Of a DNA stretch of 21,235 bases, positions 9,987 through 19,061 are shown in pieces. The translations under genes were made by a program, and so were the position numbers. The stretch spans positions 185,606 through 206,840 of the forward strand of contig BFEA01000139.1 in the NCBI GenBank assembly GCA_003427395.1, given 5' to 3'. How positions within the stretch are numbered: the stretch's first letter is position 1; each line of letters starts with the position of its first letter. The notes beneath the pieces are model-generated. The model made no database searches, had not been told where the DNA came from, and was given only the letters and a program-made list of their open reading frames with translations. This stretch comes from Chara braunii. Lineage: Eukaryota; Streptophyta; Charophyceae; Charales; Characeae.

Positions 9987-11040
9987 GTAGTTAGTTAGTA
10001 TGGTCTATGCTCTACGAATTGGTGATAAGTTTCATTAAAATGACCCTTTGGTTCTCATATAAATGGCATGGCAAGTGGTCTGAAAATTAGGGTATCCGTT
10101 AACCTTCTCTCCTCCAAAACACAAACGTTTAACGGGGACTTCTATTTTCAGGTCATAGGTAACGAGTTCAAAATTGAAATTAGGGTTTTGGAGTCAAATT
10201 TTATGGTGGGGGGGGGGAGGGTCTGCTCTTGTTTTGGTTCAAGGTCGGTGTGTGCCAAATTTTGTGTCATTTGGAGAATTGGAATTTCCTCTGTTAAGAT
10301 TTCTGAAATTTCTCAAGATTTCTAAAATTGAGATGTTGGCGAAATTTCATGAAAATGTATTTTTGCCTTGTTATTTTATATGGGTTTTTTTTTTTTTTTT
10401 TTNNNNNNNNNNNNNNNNNNNNNNNNNNNNNNNNNNNNNNNNNNNNNNNNNNNNNNNNNNNNNNNNNNNNNNTTTTTTTTTTTGCAATTAGTTACTATGG
10501 TCTCCACTCTACGAATTTGCGGCAAGTTCGATTAAAATGACTCTTTGGTTTTCATATAAATGGCATGACAAGTGGTCTGAAAATTAGGGTCTCCGTTAAC
10601 CTTCTCTCCTCCAAAACACAAATGGTTAACGGGGAACCCCATTTTCATACCCTGGGTAACGCGTCCAAAACATAAATTAGGGTTTCGGGGTCAAATTTTA
10701 TGTGTTTTTAATTTTGTTTTTTTGCCTGTTCTTGTTTTGGTTCAAGGTTGGTGTGTGTCAATTTCTGTGTCATTTAGAGAATTGACATTTTCTCTGTTAA
10801 GATTTCTGAAATTTCTCAAGATTTCTGAAATTGAGATGTTGGCGAAATTTCATGAAAACGCACATTTGCCTTGCTGTTTTATATGTTTTGTATTTTTATT
10901 TTTTTTATTTTGTTTTGCAGTTAGTTAATATGGTCTCGACTCTACGAATTGGTGGCAAGTTCGATTGAAATGACCCTTCGGTTTTTATGTAAATGGCATG
11001 GCAAGTGGTCTAAAAATTAGGGTCTCTGTTAACCTTCTCT
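9987..11040 (+). repeat. Tandem repeat T, about 430-bp units (2 plus a truncated third)
   Basis: Units start at about 9987, 10484 and 10918, each with a [GC]AGTTAGTTA-like word following a T-rich tract, then TATGGTCT, CTACGAATT, AAATGGCATG and AATTAGGGT. Units 1 and 2 are full length; unit 3 stops at 11040 after AACCTTCTCT, where unit 2 continues with CCTCCAAAAC. The truncation coincides with the left end of E2. Each unit ends in a T-rich tract resembling a polypyrimidine tract plus TTTTGCAG. Short frames across it are dominated by homopolymers. Confidence 0.85.
10403..10472. other. Assembly gap (70 N) in a poly-T tract
   Basis: Ns sit within a T homopolymer at the end of tandem unit 1. Unit 2 is 434 bp, so true unit 1 length, and hence the gap size, is probably different from the 70 shown. 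Confidence 0.97.
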
Positions 11041-12149
11041 CAACAGTGGCAGACAACCACTCGCTGGATCATCACCGCCTCTACTTCAAATTTGGCCCTA
11101 CCTGTGACCTACGTCACTGCCTGCTTTTGAGTCGTTCCTAATCATCCTCTTCGTCAATGGATTCATTGTTGCTCGTGTAATTGCACTTGTCTATATGGTG
11201 GTGGTTGCGGCTCCCTTACTAAAAGTTCTTGACTTATGATTAGACATGAGTTCGACAAGGGGGGAAAGCATTAGAGAAGAAAAGTGAGGTGAGTGCTAAG
11301 AATAGGCCTGACTGCTGAAAGTCTCCCTGTCAAGATCGTGCTCCCCGTCTAGCGTCATCGCCTGGCTGATCGTTGCCGTTGCCAACTTGATGAATGACAT
11401 GGTAGAATCCTAGTATTGGCGACAACTTTTGTTCTTCAACAGATTGGTTGCAGCCATTCCGGCAGGGCTAGTGTTGTGGTTCCTTTGTTGACAAGACTAT
11501 AGTTCGCCCAATCCTACCTGCTGCTGATTTAGTTTTGGAGTGTTGCAATCACCGATTATGAGCAATTGCAAATCAAGAACGTGGGGAACTGCGACTATGA
11601 CAACTTGTTCGGGAGCATCAGTTGTGTGTTCTCAATAGGTGGCTGTTGTGTTTTCTGCTACGCCACTACTGTGTATTCTCTGAGTCTTCACTGCGCAGCT
11701 GCTAAAATGCAGTGGCTCGGTGGACTGCCGCAGTCACGAGGTTGATAATTGTTGTTGTTGCTCATTTACTATTGTTGTTGTTATGCTTTGGGGGACTTCT
11801 ATCGGGTTCTTTGGTCTGGTGGTTGTTGACCATCAGATTGTTGTGCCTAGCGCAGTTGGTCTTTTGACGGCGACTGCTACGTCGTCAAGGGTGCTGATTT
11901 TTTTTTGTATCACAGCAGGAATGAATTATGGACTCAAACATCTGCTACTAAGATAGCTTTGCTTCGACATTTGTGATAAGTTAACTGTAAAGTGCGATTG
12001 GTCACCATTGCAGGGCCCTCAGGAGATGAAGACAAAACCTTTTCCACGCGAGGCTGAGTGAACCTCTTTCTGAACCTTGAGAGTCGTAAACTTTTACTTC
12101 TGCCTTTCTTACTCTCGGTCTACTCCGTGGTTCGGGTACGATGGTGGTA

Positions 12150-12220
12150 GGCGGGATCGCAACCCGTAATTTGTGGCAAGGCATGTGTTGGAGGCTCGCC
12201 CCAACCGATTGCAGGGAATA
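12150..12220 (-). repeat. tRNA-like (SINE-like) segment in E2
   Basis: On the minus strand TGCAATCGGTTGG (12201-12213) resembles a tRNA D-arm/A-box, and GGTTGCGATCC (12154-12164), flanked by CGG/CCG, resembles a T-arm/B-box. Their spacing is close to that in a tRNA. It is homologous to 3182-3252. No plausible anticodon arm was identified, so it is read as a decayed tRNA-derived retroposon segment. Confidence 0.45.
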
Positions 12221-12539
12221 AACAAGTATAACAATCATTTACGCGTGAGATCCTATCCCTAAATTGTTACCCTCTATCTGTTTGAGGGGATGACTGAGAA
12301 AACTTATTACTTTTGTTTGTTTTAATTTCATGACCTGATATGAAAAGTTAACTAGCTAAGTATGTATGAAAATTTAGATTATTTGCATGAGTTCATATAC
12401 AATGAATTGGGGGAAGGCAGAAGCAAGGTTGGTTCTACTTGTGTCTGGCTGGGTCAACCAAAGACTGAGTCCATTCTGAGTGTGTGGGCTCGGTGTTATG
12501 TTTTTTTTTATGTAGGGTTGTTTGCATGACTTTCATATG

Positions 12540-13600
12540 CTGGGATGCTCCATAAGTTGGATGGTCCGGTCGCATGTTTTCCTTAGGGTTTCCAAACGGA
12601 GGATGAAACCCATAAGTTGGGTACTCGTAATCCTCGTTTTTTGTTGTTGAATATAGTTGGTCACATTCTAAGTGTGTGTGTCCAATTCTATATTTATTTA
12701 TGAGGGGGATTTAGGCAAAGGTTAGTCACACCAAAAGTTGGTGTGACCAAGACATGAGCCGTGAATATAAGTAAAACCATATTATAAAATTTGATATAGT
12801 TATTTATGTATTATATTATTGGCAGGTTATGCCCCATAAGTTATGAGATTTAGCTATATGAGTCAGTAGAACACAAAAGCATAAAATAAATAAAATTCAG
12901 AGTATGTAATTAAGAGGTAACCTAGACAGGCTAGACTCATCAATAAGTTGGGTAGTCTGGTTCTATGGCCATGACAACACAAAACCCAAAACGATAATAT
13001 AAAACTTGGCTATTTTTCTAAACATACTTGAGGTTTGGTTGAAGATATCTAGAGGTTGGAGTGACATGACCAATCGTCTGAAGAGAGAAAAAAGTAAATT
13101 TAATTGTTGAATGTAGTTATGTTCGGAGGTTGGGCGAACCCATAATTTGAGGGTTATTTGGTCATACGCACATGTTGTTTGTCTAAGAAGGTTGGACTGC
13201 CCATAAGTTGGGTAACCTAGTTTTACGCTATATCTTATTGTCTGGGTTGGCTAGCCACACCATAAGTTGGTATGTTCTGGTTATATGGTTCTTGTCGTTT
13301 ATTCAGGCAAAGGATGGACCCATCATAAGTTGAGGTTGCTAAGTTAATTGTGTATGCCGAATGTTCTCGCTGATTAGCCTCACCATAAGTTAGTGCGGTC
13401 TGGTTATACACTTTAAGTCAAATTGTCTAGGCAGAAGTTAGTCACACCATAAGTTGGTGTGATATAGTCATATGTCTTACGTTCACTTGTTGTATCAGGC
13501 TATGACATCATAAGTTGATGTGTCCTAACCATATAAATCGAAAGGTCACTCATACCCATAAGTTGGGTTGTCTGATCCTATGCTTATGTAAGGAAGGGTA
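12540..13600 (+). repeat. Array of about 60-bp units with constant-loop hairpins
   Basis: TAAGT lies at 12553, 12613, 12837, 12944, 13204, 13263, 13326, 13386, 13450, 13511 and 13559, with AAAGT at 12734; many spacings are 59-64 bp or near twice that. In most units the flanks of TAAGT are reverse complements: TCCA/TGGA (12549-12561), ACCCA/TGGGT (12608-12622 and 13554-13568), GTCACACCA/TGGTGTGAC (12725-12747), CCCA/TGGG (13200-13212), TCACACCA/TGGTGTGA (13442-13462), ACATCA/TGATGT (13505-13521). The 3' flank is similar between units ([GT]TCTGGTTATATG). Weaker or broken stems occur at 12837, 12944, 13326 and 13386. Confidence 0.8.
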
Positions 13601-13986
13601 AAAGAGTGATAATAAGAGACTTGAACGAATTATGTGATCTAGAAAGGAACCTAAGGGTTGACGAGAGATGCTATTGTACTCACTTTGTGTATGCTTTTGG
13701 GTTTATATTTTGAGATATTATTTCGATAGCTTAATCGCTTTAGATGTTCGCTGAGTGTTAGGGTTATAGGTAGGTGAGATGGATGATGAGAGGAAAGTTT
13801 GGGATAAGATAGGATTGGTTTTAGTAGAAGTTAGGACTAGTGCTAGTGCACGGTATCAACTTTAAAAAATGATTGTGCAGACTATCTCCAGTTCTAACTC
13901 TCAAGTGAGTGTCAGAAGTTAGTCCCAAGTATAGTTGTACTTTGATTTTGCATTTTCAACTTTGTATAAATCTTAACAACTTTTTT

Positions 13987-14220
13987 TTCCTACGGAAAGC
14001 GCTGTCTAAATATTTACGAATTTGAAAGAGTTCGTTATTCTTAGACTCATGAAAATTTTGAAAATACATTTTTCTTATATGAAGCGGTATCGAAATTTTG
14101 TAAAATTTAGAGAGTTAGATTATTTTCTATCTAGGAAAAATATAACAATCAATGCCGAAATTTTATGAAATTGAGAGAGTTAAATTATTTTTTGCCTAAG
14201 AGAAATATGACAATTCACCC
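13987..14220 (+). repeat. Tandem repeat of about 83 bp in E2
   Basis: This is the counterpart of 4515-4700. Units begin near 13987 (TTCCTACGGAAAGCGC), 14070 and 14150, each with an AAATTTT block and a GAGAGTTA or AGAGTT word. TTTGTATAAATCTT is conserved just upstream. Confidence 0.6.
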
Positions 14221-14426
14221 TGTTTATGAAAGATGCTGCCAAAAGTTTCAGTAACTTCCGGTACCGATTAGAGAAAGGTGAGAAATAAGTTAGTAAAGGA
14301 GTTAGGATGTGAAATAAAGCATATCCTCCATCTATCTTAACATAGTATTGTTTTTTTGTTTTTGTACTTTGATGAAAGTCCACACGTCCGATTGAAGGCT
14401 TGAATCGTTCAGCCTGATCATTTTTC

Positions 14427-14444
14427 TGTTATATTTTTATAACA
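14427..14444. repeat. Hairpin equivalent to 4902-4918
   Basis: TGTTATA pairs perfectly with TATAACA across a TTTT loop. The E1 version is TGTTATC/GATAACA, so both sides of one pair have changed together. Confidence 0.75.
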
Positions 14445-14739
14445 AACCGGTTTATAACACGACTTACATGTTTCTGCATCTCAACCTAAAGCCTTAGCCC
14501 TTGTGAGTTTTTATATGTTCGTTCGGATGTTCACTCAAACGTATCTTTAAAGTGATCATTTTAAAAGATTGAGGTTTTTTGGTTTTTGTAGGATGGTGGA
14601 GAATCATTGGGGTTTGTGTGCATAAGGTGGGGTATGAGTTGTGTTGAGAATGGTAAAGTTTGATTCATTTAGTATGTGGAATGTTGTTGGCAAATTTTGT
14701 GTGGTCGCAGGTATGCGTGGAAAGTGATGGATTCAGTCT

Positions 14740-15398
14740 TGGTGGTTGTTTGCGTATTGCGTAAATGTTGAAGGACAAGTCACCAATATTTGCGATGCAG
14801 TACCAACCTTCTTTCTGATTGATTCAACCAACTTACTTTGCATAAGCAAGGATACACGAGTATACACACACGCTCGATACCCACAATAACGCGCATGTTT
14901 ATTTTTTCTATTTGAATTAAGTGGTCGGACGTTGGTCTTGTCCAGGACATTCTTTTTGTTCAGCAGAAACGGATTTCATGCGCTAAACATTTGCCCCTCG
15001 CCTATTGTAGCACTCTGACTAAAAAACAGTGATACAACGAGATTTGAACGACTCATCCTTCAACCGTTCAATATCGTGAAGGAGATTTCATTCACGACCT
15101 CATCTTTGACACTTGAGTATTGTACGCAACGCTTAAGCCTGCAGAGAGAGGGTCGAGTAGTTGTGGGTGACGTGTAAAGCGTCACAACGACAGTCGACTG
15201 CGGAAATTCGCATATTAAATGTTATTATTCCTCTAATACGCTTGTATCTCTTAAGCATTTTCGAGCACGGACTACACATGAACTTAAAGTCTCACGTGAA
15301 ATAAGTTATAAGTTGGAACACTCGCAAACGAGACTAGACGTGATATTGTAAGTAGACTCAAATTCTAGTGGAAAAGTGTATCGTGTGGTTAGATTTGT
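14740..15398. other. Diverged right-hand part of E2, no gene
   Basis: No open frame of interest. Scattered matches to E1 (GGTCGGACGTTGGTC near 14925 with 5425; GACACTTGAGT near 15108 with 6512; GTCCTAGTCGAC near 15400 with 6823) show it is the same element with large deletions and much substitution. Confidence 0.55.
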
Positions 15399-15790
15399 CG
15401 TCCTAGTCGACTGGAGTAGGATCACGTTCGAGAGATCATCGCCCTGGGTGACAATTCGTGCACGAGTTCCATTCGGAAGTTAACCGTGCATACCCCTTAT
15501 GCTACAACGAACGAGAAACGCCCTCAGTTGGGCCACCTCTGCGATTGCATACGAGAAACGTTTGCATCTGATCCGGTAGCTCGGCAGGGATACGCCCACC
15601 CAAGGTATGGTGACAACTCCCCCGGGTGGAGGTAAGTTGTGTCTAGCGTGACCCTATCCTTTCGTAGGGGCTCGCGAGAGGTACGGTTGGCGCACTCGGC
15701 GGGAGCGGCAAATGCTCTGCGAGACAAGTTGGACAAAATCCTACGTGACACAGCCGGGAGGGTCCCCCTGTGGGACCGATGCGCTCGACA
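15399..15790 (+). repeat. Conserved module R, copy 2 (R2), 3' end of E2
   Basis: Closely matches R1, with an indel-free 137-bp core at 15499-15635 and the same terminal GATGCGCTCGACA, after which similarity to R1 and R3 ends. A 75-residue minus-strand frame overlaps it, but the equivalent frame is not kept in R3, so coding is unlikely. Confidence 0.8.
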
Positions 15791-15990
15791 GTGTAGGTAG
15801 GCGTTTCCGTCTTAGAAGGCACGCGTCATAAGAAGCGGGGAGTCAAGACGGAGGATCAGTAAGAAAAGTTATAATTTCCCCATAAAAAAAATGACAGTAG
15901 AATAAGTAGAGGACTAAAAAAATAAAAATTGTGCGAGTTTGGTTGAACTTAGCGACTTATGAGCGTCATTCGTGCTTTTTTTTTTTGTAG
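15791..15990. other. AT-rich spacer, nothing recognised
   Basis: Short A and T runs only, ending in a T11 tract and GTAG before the ATG at 15991. Confidence 0.6.
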
Positions 15991-17620
15991 ATGTCTACGG
16001 TACTAGCCGAACGGAGAGGCTACCGCAGGGTACGCAGTTCAGACAGAAAGTCGTGGATTAAACTTATAACAAGTTGGCCGCATGGTTTATAATTAAACTA
16101 TTATATTTCATTTTGGGAGAGAGTTAATGATTGGTCGTGGAACGATTAGAAACCTTCCGCAAACATATTTGTTTATAACCTCAATTTGTTTGCAAATCTT
16201 TGAACCCAACTTTGTTCGAACCTAACGTTCAAGCTGGGCCGACTTGCACATTATTTATGAGTTGGAAGACGAGGAGTTGTGAGCGCAATATGACCATGAG
16301 ATTAGATGGTTGTATCTCATACTTATTTTGTACTACGATGCTCGCATAAGACTTTTTGACGACATCGAGTTATTAAAACGAATTCATGTCAATCGTTTTG
16401 AAATAGTCGACAGACAAACCTTTGACAGAGCCACGTATTGGTTTGAGGTACGTAACTTACGACGACTTTTTGGAGCGTAGGGTGATTCGGTGAATTGGAA
16501 AAAGGAAAGCAAACTTGAGGGATATAAATGTTTAAACTTAAAGACGGAAGGGGTATTTATTAATAAGTTTATTAAATCTTTTCAGATGTCGAGCATGCTA
16601 GCGGTGACGACTTTTTTTAGTACACGTGAAAAAGCAAATGATTGGATGTCAAGCGTTGGGAATATGAGATTGATATGGAACGAATAGGATGATTAATCTA
16701 CAATCCATCTATTATTTTTTTCGTGAGGGATAGACCGCGTTTTTGGCAAGGGAGCTTAAGGCATCCGTCGTGAAGCTGCCTGTTTTGCACCAGTACTACA
16801 AGACACATTATCTGGTCTGGTTTTGCTCCATGAAGACACGATGGAGTTGCACACTTTCTGGTTCTACACAGTGATGAGTGATCTTAATATGCTGAAGAAA
16901 TTCCGGAAGTGAAATGTTTTTTCTTTTGTAATGCTCTTGCACTACAATAAGCAACATGGCTCTTTTGCATATGTTCATCATTGTCGCCTAACGCTCGACA
17001 ACAAATTTCGGCGCTTCACGGGAGTTTCTTTTTCTACAGAGGAGTTTTAGCACGAGGAGCGTCGACTTTATGAGCGAATTAATGCTTGATGTGGTTCTTT
17101 TGTGGATAGGTGGATGACAACTGGCGTGACTTTACCATGGTCAGTTATCTTCTCGTTCACGATACACCTGTTGTAAAGTTTATTGAAGGGGCGGAGCAAC
17201 TTTTGATGGTTCGAGGCAACAAGTCGACTCGATAAATTGGTTTTATTGAAATGCTTGGAGATGGTCAGACTCGCACGCAGATGTCCGAGTCAATGAGGTT
17301 CGAGCTTCCAGTGTATTTTATGGTTGTACCTTATATTTTCATCGCTCGAGTAATCTCCAATGTCTCTCTCACGTCATTGTGAGTGTTAAGATTACTTTTG
17401 TCTGATGCTTTGGCGTCATCCGGATCCGAGACATGAAGACGCGACACTTATTTTGATTGAGTGAACCGTTCTGAGTTCTCGTGTGACAGTTAGCTTTGTG
17501 GATGACCTCACTTTATGACATGCGGATTATGAGAGGCGGACGTGTAGCGCCGTTGATTTTTTACAATGACAAGTTTGGGCGCCTTGACTCGTTGAAGGCT
17601 CAGACCCGCGAGAGGCGATA
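15991..17620 (+). pseudogene. Decayed protein-coding region, family unknown
   Basis: A short frame (15991-16092, 33 residues from ATG) is followed by a long coding-like frame from about 16226. From there one frame runs to about 17107 with only scattered stops (at 16280, 16478, 16685 and 16910 among others). Between stops the composition is that of a real protein, with stretches such as FDDIELLKRIHVNRFEIVDR, RATYWFEVRNLRRLFG, MELHTFWFYTVMSDLNMLKK and CRLTLDNKFRRFTGVSFSTE. The frame shifts near 17110 (DDNWRDFTMVSYLLVHDTPV at 17113 on), then again near 17400 (VTVSFVDDLTL). So it has at least two frameshifts and about ten stops. I do not recognise the family; no reverse transcriptase YXDD, integrase or helicase motif is visible. 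It ends about 120 bp before an A35 run, which may be a retroposition tail. Confidence 0.55.
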
Positions 17621-17735
17621 GTTATATCATAGTTAGATGTGATTTTTGAAAACTTTATCTGACTTCAAAATATTTCATACATCCCACTGTCGCATTGAGA
17701 AAATCATTACATTCGTGGCTTCATGATGTTATCAC

Positions 17736-17738
<3 letters not shown>

Positions 17739-17773
<35 letters not shown>
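17739..17773 (+). repeat. Poly-A run (A35)
   Basis: Thirty-five A downstream of the decayed coding region. It could be the tail of a retroposed copy. TGTAGAT occurs just after it (17780-17786) and just before the first ATG (15986-15992), a weak candidate for a target-site duplication. Confidence 0.9.
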
Positions 17774-17781
<8 letters not shown>

Positions 17782-17949
17782 TAGATAGGACCGCTAGATG
17801 GATAGTATTTGAATTGCCCCGATGATCTCATTGTCATGCCTTGGCATTGAGGGGTAACTGCATGAGTAGACGAGCATGGATGACACATATCGTCGGTCGA
17901 GGTAGAAAATTTGCCGCAAGTAAGAAATAGATAGATTCTTGAGCGTAGG

Positions 17950-18175
17950 TAGACGACAAGTCATAGGAGATGGTAAAAAATTTCGGCTCGCATGAATAAC
18001 CGTTAGTTCTACCATTCCATGAGTTTCATGAAAACGACATAATGAAACCGAAAACAAAAAGATAAAGATGAAGTACACTTTTGAGTTAATTGTTGGGCGT
18101 CGACGAATTAACCCAACCGTATTATATGAGAACATTATAAAGTTGCGCGAAGAGGAGATCTTGATTAAGATATGA
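17950..18175 (+). pseudogene. Decayed coding sequence upstream of the small two-exon ORF
   Basis: Coding-like peptides appear in alternating frames. One frame gives PLVLPFHEFHENDIMKP near 18000-18050; another is open from 18032 to 18175 and includes MKYTFELIVGRRRINPTVLY and ENIIKLREEEILIK, with a charged, helix-like composition, then stops at TGA (18173-18175) overlapping the next ATG by two bases. A one- or two-base indel would join it to the downstream frame. The family is unknown. Confidence 0.35.
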
Positions 18176-18451
18176 ATTCTCTAGTCGAGGCACAACTCAA
18201 GGATTTGGCATTGGAGTCATGTTTGTATGTTTCAATTAGTAAAACTGCAATTGAGGCAATTGAAGTAAGTTTGGGGTTCTTTATGTACGTTAGACAGAGA
18301 GTCTCACTGACGTTGTATCATTTTGCAGTTTCATCTATTTATGAGGAGCATGACTTGGAATTTCAACTACATCAAGGACGAGGAAGGATTGCTTTTGGCA
18401 GGACAATTTATCAAAATAAGTCAAACAGTAGGCGGTTCAGCATCTCATTAA
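18172..18451 (+). CDS. Possible small two-exon gene or exon remnant, unknown function
   Basis: ATG at 18172 opens a 31-codon exon (MNSLVEAQLKDLALES...) ending at 18264. GTAAGT starts at 18265, a CTGAC branch-point-like word lies near 18306, and TTTTGCAG ends at 18328, making a 64-bp intron, short but within plant range, and in phase 0. Exon 2 (18329-18451) continues with a plausible globular peptide including TWNFNYIKDEEGLLLAGQ and ends in TAA after 40 codons. Unspliced, the frame also stays open to 18555 but then crosses a T-run and reads less like protein. The upstream pseudo-exon suggests this is the tail of a decayed larger gene, so function is doubtful. No family is recognised. Confidence 0.3.
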
Positions 18452-18709
18452 TATATTTGCCTTGCCTAACCAGACTGAATATGAAGTTTTTTTTTTTTAA
18501 CGGTTATATCTCAGCAACAATGGTTGCTGATATTTTGGTTATACAAAAACATTGAAGGCCGACTTTTGATGCGTGTGTTTTTTTGATGACTTGTATGTTC
18601 TGCTATAATGATTATTTTTATGATAATTTTGTACAAGGAGCTAGGGTTAATTAACTGGTTTTCACGTTTGGTTGAAACCGTTATAGTGGACCGGCATATG
18701 CCTCGAGCT
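18452..18709. other. AT-rich spacer, nothing recognised
   Basis: T-rich runs and unassigned sequence between the small ORF and module R3. Confidence 0.6.
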
Positions 18710-19055
18710 TGGGAGACGCCCTCGACCGACCTACCTCTGCAATTGCATGTAAAAACTTCCGCATGTGGGTCAGTAGCTCGGTAGGGATATACCCCTAAGT
18801 GTGGTAACAAACCTGTAGAGGAGGTAAGTTATGTCCCGCGAAAACCTATCATGTCGTAGGGGACCACGAGAAGTACAACTGACACACCCGACTAGAGCGA
18901 GGAAAGGACAACATTACCTCGCCCGTCTTCACGGTTCACAGAATTGCTTCGACGTTGTCCCCAAGTTGTCTCTAATATTTTGTTTAACTCTTGCGTGACA
19001 TGGTCGGGATGACCCTTGCCTTCAGTGAAAAAGAAGGGAGTCGATGCGCTCGACA
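18710..19055 (+). repeat. Conserved module R, copy 3 (R3), without the rest of E
   Basis: Shares with R1 and R2 CTACCTCTGCAATTGCAT, GCATGTGGGTCAGTAGCTCGG, TAGGGATA, GAGGTAAG and the final GATGCGCTCGAC(A) at 19043-19055. It is more diverged and has an insertion of roughly 60 bp (about 18910-18985). It directly abuts Helitron sequence at 19062, so it either inserted into or was joined to that element. The left limit is approximate. Confidence 0.7.
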
Positions 19056-19061
19056 CGGTAA

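Larger units (their letters stand above)
11041..15790 (+). mobile_element. Long interspersed element E, copy 2 (E2)
   Basis: Same-orientation homologue of 940-7221. It keeps the order: triplet-rich start, GGGCCCTCAGG block, tRNA-like segment, hairpin array, 83-bp tandem, TGTTAT hairpin, GGTCGCAGGTATG block, module R. It lacks most of the CTG-rich tract and most of the GC-rich 5450-6430 block of E1, and has a longer hairpin array. Many G and C positions of E1 are A or T here (for example CTTGGCAGCC against CTTAACAAC), as expected from long methylation-driven decay. The left end cuts tandem repeat T at 11041; the right end is GATGCGCTCGACA. No coding domain was seen. Confidence 0.75.

Noticed and set aside
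10174-10540. Frames running through the N gap
   Set aside because: They are held open only by Ns and poly-T.
18661-18690. GGTTT...AAACC inverted repeat
   Set aside because: Five-base arms are expected by chance at this base composition.
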